From Chromatiaceae bacterium (lineage in GTDB: Bacteria; Pseudomonadota; Gammaproteobacteria; Chromatiales; Chromatiaceae), in the NCBI GenBank assembly GCA_007693535.1, contig REDK01000056.1, forward strand, positions 1-35,868: a stretch of DNA of 35,868 bases, written 5' to 3'. The position numbers and the translations under genes were made by a program. Shown here in pieces: positions 1-7,790 of this stretch. Below the pieces are notes generated by a model. That model was not told the origin of the DNA. It worked only from the letters and a program-made list of their open reading frames with translations, and did no database searches. Each line of letters begins with the position of its first letter. Positions within the stretch are counted from its first letter, which is position 1.

Positions 1-969
1 GGCGCGAAACAGCGTGGCATGACCGCCGGCGGCACGTGCCCAGGCGCGCAGCGCCGCTGCTGGGGCGTCGCTGCGCAGCCAGCGCAGGGCGCCATTCCAT
101 TCCACCAGTTGCGCGGCAGCCGCCGGCAAGTTGGCTTGCTCCGGCAGGTCCGCCGGGGTCGCCGGGCGTACCGACAGCCGCCACAGCGGTGCGCTGCCGT
201 CGAAGAAGGCCAGCCGCTGCTCGCGCAGGTCGTCCCAGAAGCGGCTCGCCGCGGCCAGCGGCTCACCGCCGATGTGCTGGCGGGCGGCGGCGATACCGGC
301 CTCGCTACCGCACAGCCGGACCGCGAGGCGGCCGGCATCCCAGGCGGTCGCGGTGAGCGGCAGGGCTTGACGAATCCAGCGCTGACAGCAGTCCAGGGCC
401 GCCGGCAGCGGCTGGTCCTGCACCAGGGTCAGGCTTGCGGGCGGGCGCGGGGCGACCTTCAGCGAGACCTCCAGCAGCACCGCCAGCACCCCGAGCGAGC
501 CGGCCATCAGGCGCGACAGGTCGTAGCCGGCAACGTTCTTCATCACCCGCCCGCCGAAGTCCAGGGCCTGCCCCTGGCCGTTCAGCAGGCGCACCCCCAG
601 TACTGCATCACGCACGCTGGCGGCGTAGGGTCGGCGGGGCCCGGACAGTCCGGCGGCGACCATCCCGCCGATGGTCGCAGCAGGTCCGAAGTGGGGCGGC
701 TCGAACGGAAACTGCTGGCCAGCCTCGGCCAGCAGTGCCTCCACCGCGGCCAGCGGCGTGCCAGTGCGCAGGGTGATGGCCAGTTCGGTGGGCTCGTAGG
801 CGATCACGCCGCGATGGACCGAGCAGTCCAGCGTCCGGTCGGCGCGCACCGGGTTGCCATAAAAGGCCTTGCTGCCGCTGCCGCGGATGGCGAGCGTCGC
901 GCGCTCTGCCCGCGCGGTCTTGACCTGGTCGATCAGGTCCGCCTCGGCCGGTTGTTCATCGATTGCCAT
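1..969 (-). CDS. glcE: Glycolate oxidase FAD-binding subunit GlcE (partial, C-terminus off the left edge)
   Basis: This is the second FAD-type subunit of the membrane-associated glycolate oxidase (GlcDEF), which oxidises glycolate to glyoxylate. The frame is open for 323 codons from ATG 969 to base 1 with no stop, so the C-terminus lies outside the window. A PCMH-type FAD-binding domain is visible: an early RGSGSK stretch, an FGPAATIGGMVAAGLSGPRR segment, then GRVMKNVAGYDLSRL, which is typical of GlcE. A GTG at 981, seven bases after the glcD stop, is an alternative start; ATG 969 has a GTGAG ribosome-binding-like sequence upstream. It lies directly downstream of glcD in the same direction and is almost certainly co-transcribed. 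glcF would be expected just beyond the edge. Family assignment is confident; the exact start is not. Confidence 0.9.
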   Translation of the reverse strand, partial: MAIDEQPAEADLIDQVKTARAERATLAIRGSGSKAFYGNPVRADRTLDCSVHRGVIAYEPTELAITLRTGTPLAAVEALLAEAGQQFPFEPPHFGPAATIGGMVAAGLSGPRRPYAASVRDAVLGVRLLNGQGQALDFGGRVMKNVAGYDLSRLMAGSLGVLAVLLEVSLKVAPRPPASLTLVQDQPLPAALDCCQRWIRQALPLTATAWDAGRLAVRLCGSEAGIAAARQHIGGEPLAAASRFWDDLREQRLAFFDGSAPLWRLSVRPATPADLPEQANLPAAAAQLVEWNGALRWLRSDAPAAALRAWARAAGGHATLFRA

Positions 970-987
970 TGCTGTGCTCACGCGCGC

Positions 988-2472
988 TCAGAATCGCGGT
1001 AGTTCCGGAAACGGCAGTTGGCCATGATGGACATGCATGGCGCCGAACTCGGCACAGCGATGCAGGGTTGGCACCGCCTTGCCGGGATTGAGCAGGCCGT
1101 GCGGATCGAAAGCGGCCTTGACCGCGTGCAGTTGGGACAATTCGTCGTTGTTGAACTGCACGCACATCTGATTGAGCTTCTCGACGCCGATGCCGTGCTC
1201 GCCGCTGACAGTCCCGCCGACGGCGACGCAGAGTTCCAGGATCGCCCCGCCGAGTTCCTCAGCGCGCTCCAGTTCCCCCGACACATTGGCATCGTAGAGG
1301 ATCAGCGGATGCAGATTGCCATCGCCGGCATGAAAGACATTGGCCACCCGCAGGCCGTATTGCGCCGACAATTCGGCGATGCGCGCGAGGACCCCGGCCA
1401 GTTCGCGCCGGGGGATGGTGCCATCCATGCAGTAATAGTCTGGCGAGAGGCGCCCGACCGCCGGAAAGGCCGCCTTGCGGCCCTTCCAGAACAGCAGCCG
1501 CTCGGCCTCGTCGCGGGCGGTCCGCACCTCGGTGGCCCCGGCCGCGCGCAGCAGGTCGCGGACCCGCGCCAGTTCTGCCGCGACCTCGGCCGCCAGGCCG
1601 TCGAGTTCGCAGATCAGGATCGCCGCGGCCTCCTCGGGATAGCCGGCGTGGACGAAGGCCTCGGCGGCGCGGATGGCCGGGTTGTCCATCATCTCCAGCC
1701 CGGCCGGGATGATGCCGGCGGCGATGATCGCCGCCACCGCGGTGCCGGCCTGCTCGACGCTGTCGAAGGCAGCCAGCAGGGCCTGCGCCTGCACCGGTCG
1801 CGGGAGCAGCTTCACCGTCACCTCCAGGATGATCGCCAGCATGCCCTCGGAGCCGGTCATCAGTGCCAGCAGGTCGAGCCCGGGGGCATCGAGCGCCTCG
1901 GCACCGACCTCGAACAGCTCGCCCTCGATGCTGGCCAGCTTGAGCCGCAGGATGTTGTGCACGGTGAGGCCGTATTTCAGGCAGTGCACCCCGCCCGAGT
2001 TCTCGGCCACGTTGCCGCCGATGGTGCAGGCGATCTGCGAGGAGGGGTCGGGGGCGTAATAGAGGCCATGGGGGGCGGCCGCCTCGCTGATGGCGAGATT
2101 GCGTACCCCGGGCTCGACCGTCGCGGTGCGGTTATCGGCATCGATGGCAAGGATGCGGTTGAACCGGGCCAGCGACAGCAGCACCCCATCGGCCAGTGGC
2201 AGGGCGCCGCCGGAGAGCCCGGTGCCGGCCCCGCGGGCGACCACCGGCACCCCACGCGCATGGCACAGTCGCAACACCGCCTGCACTTGGGCCACCGTCT
2301 GCGGCAGCACTACCACCATGGGGCGCTGGGTGAAGGCGCTGAGTCCGTCGCACTCGTAAGGGGCCAGTTCCGCCGGCTCGCTCAGTACGCTCGCGACCGG
2401 CAGCAGCCGCCGCAGCTCGGGGATGATCTCCGGGCGCGGCACGAGCGGGCGTTCGTCGGGGATTCTGGGCAT
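988..2472 (-). CDS. glcD: Glycolate oxidase FAD-linked subunit GlcD
   Basis: This 494-residue protein matches the usual GlcD length of about 499. It is the catalytic FAD subunit that oxidises glycolate (and D-lactate) and works with GlcE and the iron-sulfur subunit GlcF. The FAD-binding PCMH domain shows VVARGAGTGLSGGALPL around residues 78-93 and IGGNVAENSGGVHCLKYG further on. The C-terminal FAD-linked oxidase domain ends with GGTVSGEHGIGVEKL and FDPHGLLNPGK, both hallmarks of the family. ATG 2472 was chosen because homology begins there and GGAG sits at a suitable distance upstream; the frame continues upstream but with no family resemblance. In an autotroph, glycolate typically comes from the oxygenase side reaction of RubisCO, and the tartronate-semialdehyde reductase at 16010 fits the same salvage route (inference). 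Confidence 0.95.
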   Translation of the reverse strand: MPRIPDERPLVPRPEIIPELRRLLPVASVLSEPAELAPYECDGLSAFTQRPMVVVLPQTVAQVQAVLRLCHARGVPVVARGAGTGLSGGALPLADGVLLSLARFNRILAIDADNRTATVEPGVRNLAISEAAAPHGLYYAPDPSSQIACTIGGNVAENSGGVHCLKYGLTVHNILRLKLASIEGELFEVGAEALDAPGLDLLALMTGSEGMLAIILEVTVKLLPRPVQAQALLAAFDSVEQAGTAVAAIIAAGIIPAGLEMMDNPAIRAAEAFVHAGYPEEAAAILICELDGLAAEVAAELARVRDLLRAAGATEVRTARDEAERLLFWKGRKAAFPAVGRLSPDYYCMDGTIPRRELAGVLARIAELSAQYGLRVANVFHAGDGNLHPLILYDANVSGELERAEELGGAILELCVAVGGTVSGEHGIGVEKLNQMCVQFNNDELSQLHAVKAAFDPHGLLNPGKAVPTLHRCAEFGAMHVHHGQLPFPELPRF

Positions 2473-3037
2473 CGGGACGCTCCGGACGGGGTGTGGAGAC
2501 GGGGCCGGGGATTGGCGGCGGCCGGGATGCGAGGCGGGCGCGGCCTCGACCTCGACCGCGCTCCTGAGCCCGCGTGAACCTTGATCCAGCCTGGACAGAG
2601 TGGGTCGCCAGGATGCCCGCTGCAAGCCGCCCTGGTCGCATGCACGGCGGGAGCGGCGCGGCCGCGGCGCTGGCGGCCGGCCCGCACAGCATGCCCGATC
2701 GCCGGTCGCGTGGACAAGGTCGGCGCGCGCCTGGCGGCGCGGGGCCCGCCGTGGGCCGCGGCACCGGTTGGTCCCCGCGCGGCCGACGCAGCAGGATAAG
2801 CGGCGCCTGACGGTGGCCCTGGCCGGCGGTCGCGCACCGCGGTTAGGGCGTAAAATGCCGGTGATTGCCGGTCGGCACCCAGGCCGGCAGCCATCGCGCC
2901 CGGTGCTGTTTGCGCCGGACCGCTTCCGGTCCCCGGTCCGGCCGCGCTGGCCGGTCCACAGCGGGCCTCCGATGATGCCGGCGCCGGGTCTTGCCGACCC
3001 GGCACCGGCCCGATTGCCACCAGGGGGCAGCAGCGGC
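2473..3037. other. 565-bp divergent intergenic region between glcD and hslV
   Basis: Very GC-rich sequence separates two divergently transcribed operons. I found no convincing gene: open frames here on both strands are low-complexity Ala/Arg/Gly/Pro translations. The only AT-rich spot is TAAAAT at 2851-2856, which could be a -10 element for hslV, but no matching -35 is seen. No heat-shock sigma-32 promoter (CTTGAA with CCCCAT) was recognised. Promoters for both operons should lie here. Confidence 0.5.
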
Positions 3038-3580
3038 ATGGAACAGTTTCACGGCACCACCATCCTCTCGGTGCGGCGCGACGGTCGCGTCGTGATCGGC
3101 GGCGACGGCCAGGTCTCCCTCGGCCAGACCGTGATGAAAGGCAACGCGCGCAAGGTACGCCGGCTCTACAAGGAGCGCGTGCTCGCCGGCTTTGCCGGTG
3201 CCACCGCCGACGCCTTCACCCTGTTCGAGCGCTTCGAGGCCAAGCTCGAAAAGCACCAGGGGCACCTCACCCGCTCGGCCGTCGAACTGGCCAAGGACTG
3301 GCGCACCGACCGCATGCTGCGCCGGCTGGAGGCGATGCTGTGCGTGGCCGACAGCGAGGCCTCGCTGATCATCTCCGGCACCGGCGACGTGCTCGAACCC
3401 GAGCATGACCTGATGGCGATCGGCTCCGGGGGCGCCTTCGCCGCCGCCGCGGCGCGCGCCCTATTGGAGAACAGCAGCCTTGGCGCCCGCGAGATCGTCG
3501 AGCGGGCACTGCATATCGCCGCCGATGTCTGTATCTACACCAACCACAATCTGGTGCTGGAGGAACTCGGCGGCGACTGA
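3038..3580 (+). CDS. hslV: ATP-dependent protease proteolytic subunit HslV
   Basis: HslV is the N-terminal threonine peptidase of the HslVU protease, a two-ring complex that degrades misfolded cytoplasmic proteins. The protein is 180 residues, normal for the family. It starts [14 protein letters not shown]: the catalytic threonine is Thr7, so a six-residue propeptide must be removed, as in many proteobacterial HslV proteins. [24 protein letters not shown] and IGSGG are the conserved core stretches. ATG 3038 is preceded by an AGGGGG ribosome-binding site. hslU follows in the same direction after a 163-base gap that contains a strong hairpin. Confidence 0.97.
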   Translation: MEQFHGTTILSVRRDGRVVIGGDGQVSLGQTVMKGNARKVRRLYKERVLAGFAGATADAFTLFERFEAKLEKHQGHLTRSAVELAKDWRTDRMLRRLEAMLCVADSEASLIISGTGDVLEPEHDLMAIGSGGAFAAAAARALLENSSLGAREIVERALHIAADVCIYTNHNLVLEELGGD

Positions 3581-3601
3581 CGGCACGTAACGCGAGTCGT
3601 C

Positions 3602-3634
3602 GCCGCCTGCGAGCGCACCGCGCCCGCAGGCGGC
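3602..3634 (+). terminator. Strong intercistronic hairpin between hslV and hslU
   Basis: Positions 3602-3616 pair with 3620-3634: a 15-base-pair stem with one A-C mismatch (3612/3624) around a three-base ACC loop. There is no U-tract after it, so it need not be a Rho-independent terminator. It may be an RNA-stabilising or attenuating structure that sets the ratio of HslV to HslU. The hairpin is seen directly; its role is inference. Confidence 0.55.
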
Positions 3635-3743
3635 GGCCTGGCGCCCCGCACCCGCCGCGGTGTCCGTTCGCGCACCTGCGCTGTCACCGTCCCCGCATCT
3701 GCCACCACCCCCGCGGGTGGCCCACCCCGTACCGGTAGCATCC

Positions 3744-5078
3744 ATGTCCGATACCACCCCCAAGCGCATCGTCGCCGAACTCGACAAGCACATCATCGGC
3801 CAGCAGCAGGCCAAGCGGGCCGTGGCTATTGCCCTGCGCAACCGCTGGCGGCGGGTGCAGATTGCCGAGCCGATGCGCTCGGAGATCACCCCCAAGAACA
3901 TCCTGATGATCGGCCCGACCGGGGTCGGCAAGACCGAGATTGCCCGCCGGCTGGCGCGCCTCGCCGAGGCCCCGTTCTTGAAGGTGGAAGCCACCAAGTT
4001 CACCGAGGTGGGCTACGTCGGCCGCGATGTTGAGTCGATCATCCGCGATCTGGCGGACATCGCCATCAAGATGGAGCGCGAGCGCGAGTTGGCCCGCAAT
4101 GCCGACCGCGCCGAGACCGCCGCCGAGGAGCGCATCCTCGATGCCCTGCTGCCGCCGCCGTCGGACTTCGATGAAGACAGCCGCAATACCGGCCCGTCCG
4201 CGACCACGCGGGAGAAGTTTCGCCAGAAGCTGCGCGCCGGCGAACTCGACGAGCGCGAGATCGAGATCAAGGTCAGCCTCAGCCCGCTCGGCGTGGAGAT
4301 CATGGCCCCGCCCGGCATGGAGGAGATGACTAGCCAGTTGCAGGGGCTGTTTCAGAACCTGGGCTCCAGCCGCACCAAGCGGCGCAAACTGCGAGTGCGC
4401 GAGGCGCGCAAGGTGTTGCTCGACGAGGAGGCCGCCAAGCTGGTCAACGAGGAGGAGATGAAGCTGCGGGCAATGACCAACGTCGAGCAGAACGGCATCG
4501 TCTTTCTGGATGAGATCGACAAGGTGACCCGCCGCGCCGAGCATGTCGGCGGTGCCGATGTCTCCCGCGAGGGGGTGCAGCGCGACCTGCTGCCGCTGGT
4601 GGAGGGGTGCACGGTCTCGACCAAATACGGCATGGTCAAGACCGACCACATCCTGTTCATCGCTTCCGGCGCCTTCCATCTCGCCAAGCCCTCGGACCTG
4701 GTGCCCGAACTGCAGGGGCGCCTGCCGATCCGAGTGGAACTGCAGGCCCTGACCACCGACGACTTCGTACGCATCCTCACCGAGCCGGACGAATCCCTGA
4801 CCGATCAATACCGTGCGCTGCTCGCCACCGAGGGGGTGACGCTGGAATTCACCGACGATGGCATCCGGCGCATCGCCGAGATCGCCTGGCAGGTCAATGA
4901 GCGCACCGAGAACATCGGCGCCCGCCGTCTGCATACGGTGATGGAGCGGCTGCTGGAGGACATCTCCTTCAATGCCAGCGAATTGGATCGGGTCAGCATC
5001 GCGGTCAATGCCGCCTACGTCGAGAAAAACCTGGGCGAACTGGCCGCCGACGACGACCTCTCGCGCTATATCCTGTGA
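3744..5078 (+). CDS. hslU: ATP-dependent protease ATPase subunit HslU
   Basis: HslU is the hexameric AAA+ unfoldase that feeds substrates to HslV. The protein is 444 residues (E. coli HslU is 443). The Walker A motif GPTGVGKT is at residues 57-64, the pore loop GYVG at about 90-93, and Walker B in [10 protein letters not shown]. The acidic, variable I-domain lies between them, and the C-terminus ends in SRYIL, matching the family tail that inserts into HslV. ATG 3744 gives the family-typical N-terminus [20 protein letters not shown]; its ribosome-binding site is weak. The next gene starts 19 bases after the stop and probably shares the transcript. Confidence 0.97.
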   Translation: MSDTTPKRIVAELDKHIIGQQQAKRAVAIALRNRWRRVQIAEPMRSEITPKNILMIGPTGVGKTEIARRLARLAEAPFLKVEATKFTEVGYVGRDVESIIRDLADIAIKMERERELARNADRAETAAEERILDALLPPPSDFDEDSRNTGPSATTREKFRQKLRAGELDEREIEIKVSLSPLGVEIMAPPGMEEMTSQLQGLFQNLGSSRTKRRKLRVREARKVLLDEEAAKLVNEEEMKLRAMTNVEQNGIVFLDEIDKVTRRAEHVGGADVSREGVQRDLLPLVEGCTVSTKYGMVKTDHILFIASGAFHLAKPSDLVPELQGRLPIRVELQALTTDDFVRILTEPDESLTDQYRALLATEGVTLEFTDDGIRRIAEIAWQVNERTENIGARRLHTVMERLLEDISFNASELDRVSIAVNAAYVEKNLGELAADDDLSRYIL

Positions 5079-5097
5079 TCTGCCCGGAGACCCGCGG

Positions 5098-6606
5098 ATG
5101 ATCGATGGCATCCTGATCGGCAAGGGCGAGCAGCAGCGGGTGGTCGCGATCCATCCCCAGCTCGCCAATCGCCACGGCCTCATCGCTGGTGCCACCGGCA
5201 CCGGCAAGACCGTCACCCTGCAATCCCTGGCCGAGCAATTCAGCCGCCTCGGCGTACCGGTCTTCGTTGCCGACGTCAAAGGCGACCTGGCCGGCATCAG
5301 CCAGTCCGGCGGCGACAATGCCCGGGTTGCCGCGCGGGTCACCGAGCTGGGCCTCACCGCCGCCGACTTCACCTACGCCCCTTGCCCGGTCACTTTCTGG
5401 GACCTCTACGGCGAGCAGGGCCATCCCCTGCGCACCACCATCAGCGAGATGGGCCCGCTGCTGCTCGGCCGTCTGCTGGAACTCAACGAGGTCCAAGAAG
5501 GCGTGCTCAGCATCTGCTTTCGCGTTGCCGACGACAACGGCCTGCTGCTGCTCGACCTCAAGGATCTGCGCGCGATGCTCAGCTACGTCGCCGACCATGC
5601 CGGGGCCTTGCGCGCCACCTATGGCAACGTCTCGGCCGCCTCGGTGGGAGCGATCCAGCGCCGGCTGTTGCGGCTTCAGGATGAGGGCGCCGAGCACTTC
5701 TTCGGTGAGCCGGCCCTGGACCTGATGGACCTGTTCCAGACCGACGAGTACGGCCATGGCATCATCAATGTGCTGGCCGCCGACCGCCTGATTCGCAACC
5801 GCACCCTCTACGCCAGCTTCCTGCTGTGGCTGCTGGCGGAACTCTTCGAGCAGTTACCCGAGGTGGGCGACCCCGAACGGCCTCGCCTAGTGTTCTTCTT
5901 CGACGAGGCCCACCTGCTCTTCCATGGCGCCCCGCGGGTGCTGATCGACAAGGTCGAGCAGGTCGTGCGGCTGATCCGCTCCAAGGGGGTCGGGGTCTAT
6001 TTCGTGACCCAGAGTCCGAGTGATATCCCCGACCGCGTGCTCGGCCAACTCGGCAACCGGGTCCAGCATGCCCTGCGCGCCTTCACCCCGCGTGACCAGA
6101 CCGCGGTGCGCGCCGCCGCCCAGACCTTTCGCCCTAATCCGGCGCTCGACACCGCCGCCGCCATCACCACCCTGGCGGTCGGCGAGGCCCTGGCCTCCAC
6201 CCTCGACACCGACGGCAGCCCCACCCCGGTGGAGCGGGTCAAGGTCGCCCCGCCCGGCAGCCGCTTGGGGCCAATCACCGCGGCCGAGCGCCAGGCGCTG
6301 ATGGCGCGCTCGCTGGTAGCCGGGGTCTACGAGCAGGCGATCGACCGCGAATCCGCCTACGAGGTGCTCAAGATGATGGCCGAGCAGGCAGCCCGGGGGT
6401 CGGGCACTGGGGCGGGCACTGGGGCGGGCACTGGGTCGGGCAGAGGGGCGGGGGCCGATCGCACCGGCGGTCAGCGCCGCGGTAACCGCCAGACCCCGTT
6501 GGAGGCGATGGCCACCAGCACCCTGCGCTCGCTCGGTACCCAACTGGGCCGCGAGGTGGCGCGGGGACTGCTAGGTTCGCTGTTCGGTGGCAGCCGCCGG
6601 CGCTGA
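5098..6606 (+). CDS. YjgR/DUF853 family HerA-like P-loop ATPase
   Basis: This 502-residue protein belongs to the DUF853 (YjgR) family of HerA/FtsK-like P-loop ATPases, whose cellular role is not well established. The Walker A motif GATGTGKT is at residues 31-38, and LVFFFDEAHLLF (about residue 264) is Walker B, followed by a sensor-like VYFVTQSPSDIPDRVLGQLG. The start at ATG 5098 has CGGAGA upstream and gives the family N-terminus. Before the C-terminus is a Gly/Thr/Ala-rich linker (about residues 433-455) encoded by a 12-base tandem repeat. It closely follows hslU, suggesting co-transcription; a functional link to HslVU is not established. Confidence 0.9.
   Translation: MIDGILIGKGEQQRVVAIHPQLANRHGLIAGATGTGKTVTLQSLAEQFSRLGVPVFVADVKGDLAGISQSGGDNARVAARVTELGLTAADFTYAPCPVTFWDLYGEQGHPLRTTISEMGPLLLGRLLELNEVQEGVLSICFRVADDNGLLLLDLKDLRAMLSYVADHAGALRATYGNVSAASVGAIQRRLLRLQDEGAEHFFGEPALDLMDLFQTDEYGHGIINVLAADRLIRNRTLYASFLLWLLAELFEQLPEVGDPERPRLVFFFDEAHLLFHGAPRVLIDKVEQVVRLIRSKGVGVYFVTQSPSDIPDRVLGQLGNRVQHALRAFTPRDQTAVRAAAQTFRPNPALDTAAAITTLAVGEALASTLDTDGSPTPVERVKVAPPGSRLGPITAAERQALMARSLVAGVYEQAIDRESAYEVLKMMAEQAARGSGTGAGTGAGTGSGRGAGADRTGGQRRGNRQTPLEAMATSTLRSLGTQLGREVARGLLGSLFGGSRRR
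6402..6449 (+). repeat. 12-bp tandem repeat, four units, inside the YjgR-family gene
   Basis: Two exact copies of GGGCACTGGGGC (6402-6413, 6414-6425) are followed by two variants (6426-6437 with one change, 6438-6449 with two). They encode a Gly-Thr-Gly-Ala repeat in a low-complexity linker. The period is a multiple of three, so copy-number changes would keep the reading frame. Confidence 0.9.
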
Positions 6607-6610
6607 GGTT

Positions 6611-6898
6611 CTAGTGCGTGACCCTGTCCTTGCGCTCGTGGCCCGGGGAGAGGATTTCGCCGAACCAGTCCAACAGCATGGTCATGATACAGCGCTCGGA
6701 GCCGCTGTCGCGGCTGGCCTGGTAGTTCTGCTGCATCAACGCATCGTTGTTTCGGCACCGCTGATCCGCCGTCTGCTGGATCTGGCGGCAGAGCGCGGCG
6801 CCCGACTGGCACTGCACCGTGCAGCGGCCCGCGCGACGCACCTTGCGCCAGAACGGACCCGGTGCCTGCCTGAGCGCTGCCTCCTCCACCGGAAGCAC
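6611..6898 (-). CDS. Small Cys-rich hypothetical protein, possibly truncated at its N-terminus
   Basis: I do not recognise this frame. It gives up to 95 residues from GTG 6898 (a second GTG lies at 6889). The central part looks protein-like: five cysteines in the pattern CTVQC, LC, RC, RC, then IMTMLLDWFGEIL and a charged tail ending in DRVTH. Several paired cysteines would suit a periplasmic protein, yet no signal peptide is present and a stop lies just upstream in frame, so it may be the remnant of a longer secreted protein. It starts within 20 bases of the end of the Uma2 gene and converges on the YjgR-family gene with only four bases between stops. It could also be a chance frame. Confidence 0.4.
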   Translation of the reverse strand: MLPVEEAALRQAPGPFWRKVRRAGRCTVQCQSGAALCRQIQQTADQRCRNNDALMQQNYQASRDSGSERCIMTMLLDWFGEILSPGHERKDRVTH

Positions 6899-6911
6899 GG
6901 AGGATTCTCAT

Positions 6912-7496
6912 TCACGCCCCACCATCGTTCACCAGCGCGCCAAGCTCCATTTCTACGCCATCGAGCATCGCGGGGCTGATCCGATACGGCGGACCGAGCT
7001 GGAAGGACGCTCGGTAGGCGCCGGTCTCGGGGGCTCGGTGGACCCAGATGGCGCGCGCCGGGATGTCGATGAGCCAGACCTCGGGAATGCCGTAGCTGGC
7101 GTATAGCGGCAGTTTCCGCGTGCGATCGTAGCGGACGCTGCTGTCGGCGACCTCGATGACCAGAAGTACATCTTCGGCCTGCGGATGTTCCGAGCTGTAG
7201 AAGTCGTCTCGCGGCTTGAGGATCGCGATGTCGGGCCGAGGTGCGCTGAGGTTACCGAGGAGGATCGGGTTCTGGGTGGAGACGACGGCCCGCCGCCCGA
7301 TGGCCTCGATGAGTAGCAGGGTCAACCGCGTGGTGCGACCGGCGTGAGACGGTGCGATCGGCGGCATGTCGATCATCTCTCCTTCGATCAGCTCGATTCT
7401 GGCGTCCGGATCCAGCACGCCGGCCTCGCCCATGCGGAAGAACTCCTGCGTGGTGACACGATGCGACCGCGGGGTTGGTAAGACGTTGGCGTGCAT
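6912..7496 (-). CDS. Uma2 family putative restriction endonuclease (DUF820)
   Basis: This 194-residue protein is a Uma2 (DUF820) family member with a PD-(D/E)XK nuclease-like fold. The diagnostic features are PRPDIAILK (the motif Asp), VLLVIEVADSSVRYDRTRK (the Glu and following residues) and LYASYGIPEVWLIDI. The N-terminus RVTTQEFFRMGEAGVLDPDARIELIEGEMI is the usual family start. Such genes are present in many copies in cyanobacteria and purple sulfur bacteria, and their biological role is unresolved. No methyltransferase or specificity subunit is nearby, so an ordinary restriction-modification pair is not supported. ATG 7496 was chosen because family similarity begins there. Confidence 0.88.
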   Translation of the reverse strand: MHANVLPTPRSHRVTTQEFFRMGEAGVLDPDARIELIEGEMIDMPPIAPSHAGRTTRLTLLLIEAIGRRAVVSTQNPILLGNLSAPRPDIAILKPRDDFYSSEHPQAEDVLLVIEVADSSVRYDRTRKLPLYASYGIPEVWLIDIPARAIWVHRAPETGAYRASFQLGPPYRISPAMLDGVEMELGALVNDGGA

Positions 7497-7718
7497 GACG
7501 GTTTCGCTCTGGGCTCGTTGACCGGCGATGGGCTCGAGGTTAGACGGTCGGCGAGAGGGAGACAAGGGCAGCCCGCGCAGGTTGGTGTGAGCAATCGCGA
7601 ACCCCGTGTCGGGATCCCGCAGGATCGCCTCGGCGTGCTGATCGGGCGCGATGAAGCCGCCAGCAGCGTGCGGATCAGCCGCTACGAGACCGGGCCAACA
7701 ATCCGAGGTTCGGCTCAT

Positions 7719-7728
7719 TGTTATAACA
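7719..7728. promoter_or_regulatory. Perfect 10-bp AT-rich palindrome upstream of the spermidine-synthase-like gene
   Basis: TGTTATAACA is a perfect palindrome in the 294-bp divergent gap between the Uma2 gene and the gene starting at 7791. It stands out in GC-rich surroundings. It could contain a -10 element (TATAAC) or be a repressor operator. It recalls AT-rich half-sites of Fur-family boxes but lacks their full spacing. Function is unknown. Confidence 0.3.
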
Positions 7729-7790
7729 TTGCAGGTCTTGTGCCCCGTCCCCGGTTCTGCGCCCTGTTCCTGCCCGTCCCCGCCCTACCA

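Noticed and set aside
19-1002. A 327-codon open frame on the plus strand at the left edge
   Set aside because: The minus strand here encodes GlcE with clear FAD-binding motifs; the plus frame is Arg/Gln/Gly-rich noise.
1018-2577. A 519-codon open frame on the plus strand
   Set aside because: It is antisense to glcD; the translation is low-complexity and shows no family motif.
3684-5372. A 562-codon open frame on the minus strand
   Set aside because: It is antisense to hslU and the start of the YjgR-family gene, whose protein motifs are unmistakable. High-GC codon bias creates such long mirror frames.
6912-7496. Restriction-modification system
   Set aside because: The Uma2 protein has nuclease-like motifs, but no DNA methyltransferase or specificity gene is nearby.
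7719-7728. Zur or Fur operator
   Set aside because: The palindrome resembles one half of such boxes, but the full spaced inverted repeat is absent and the adjacent genes have no metal-uptake role.
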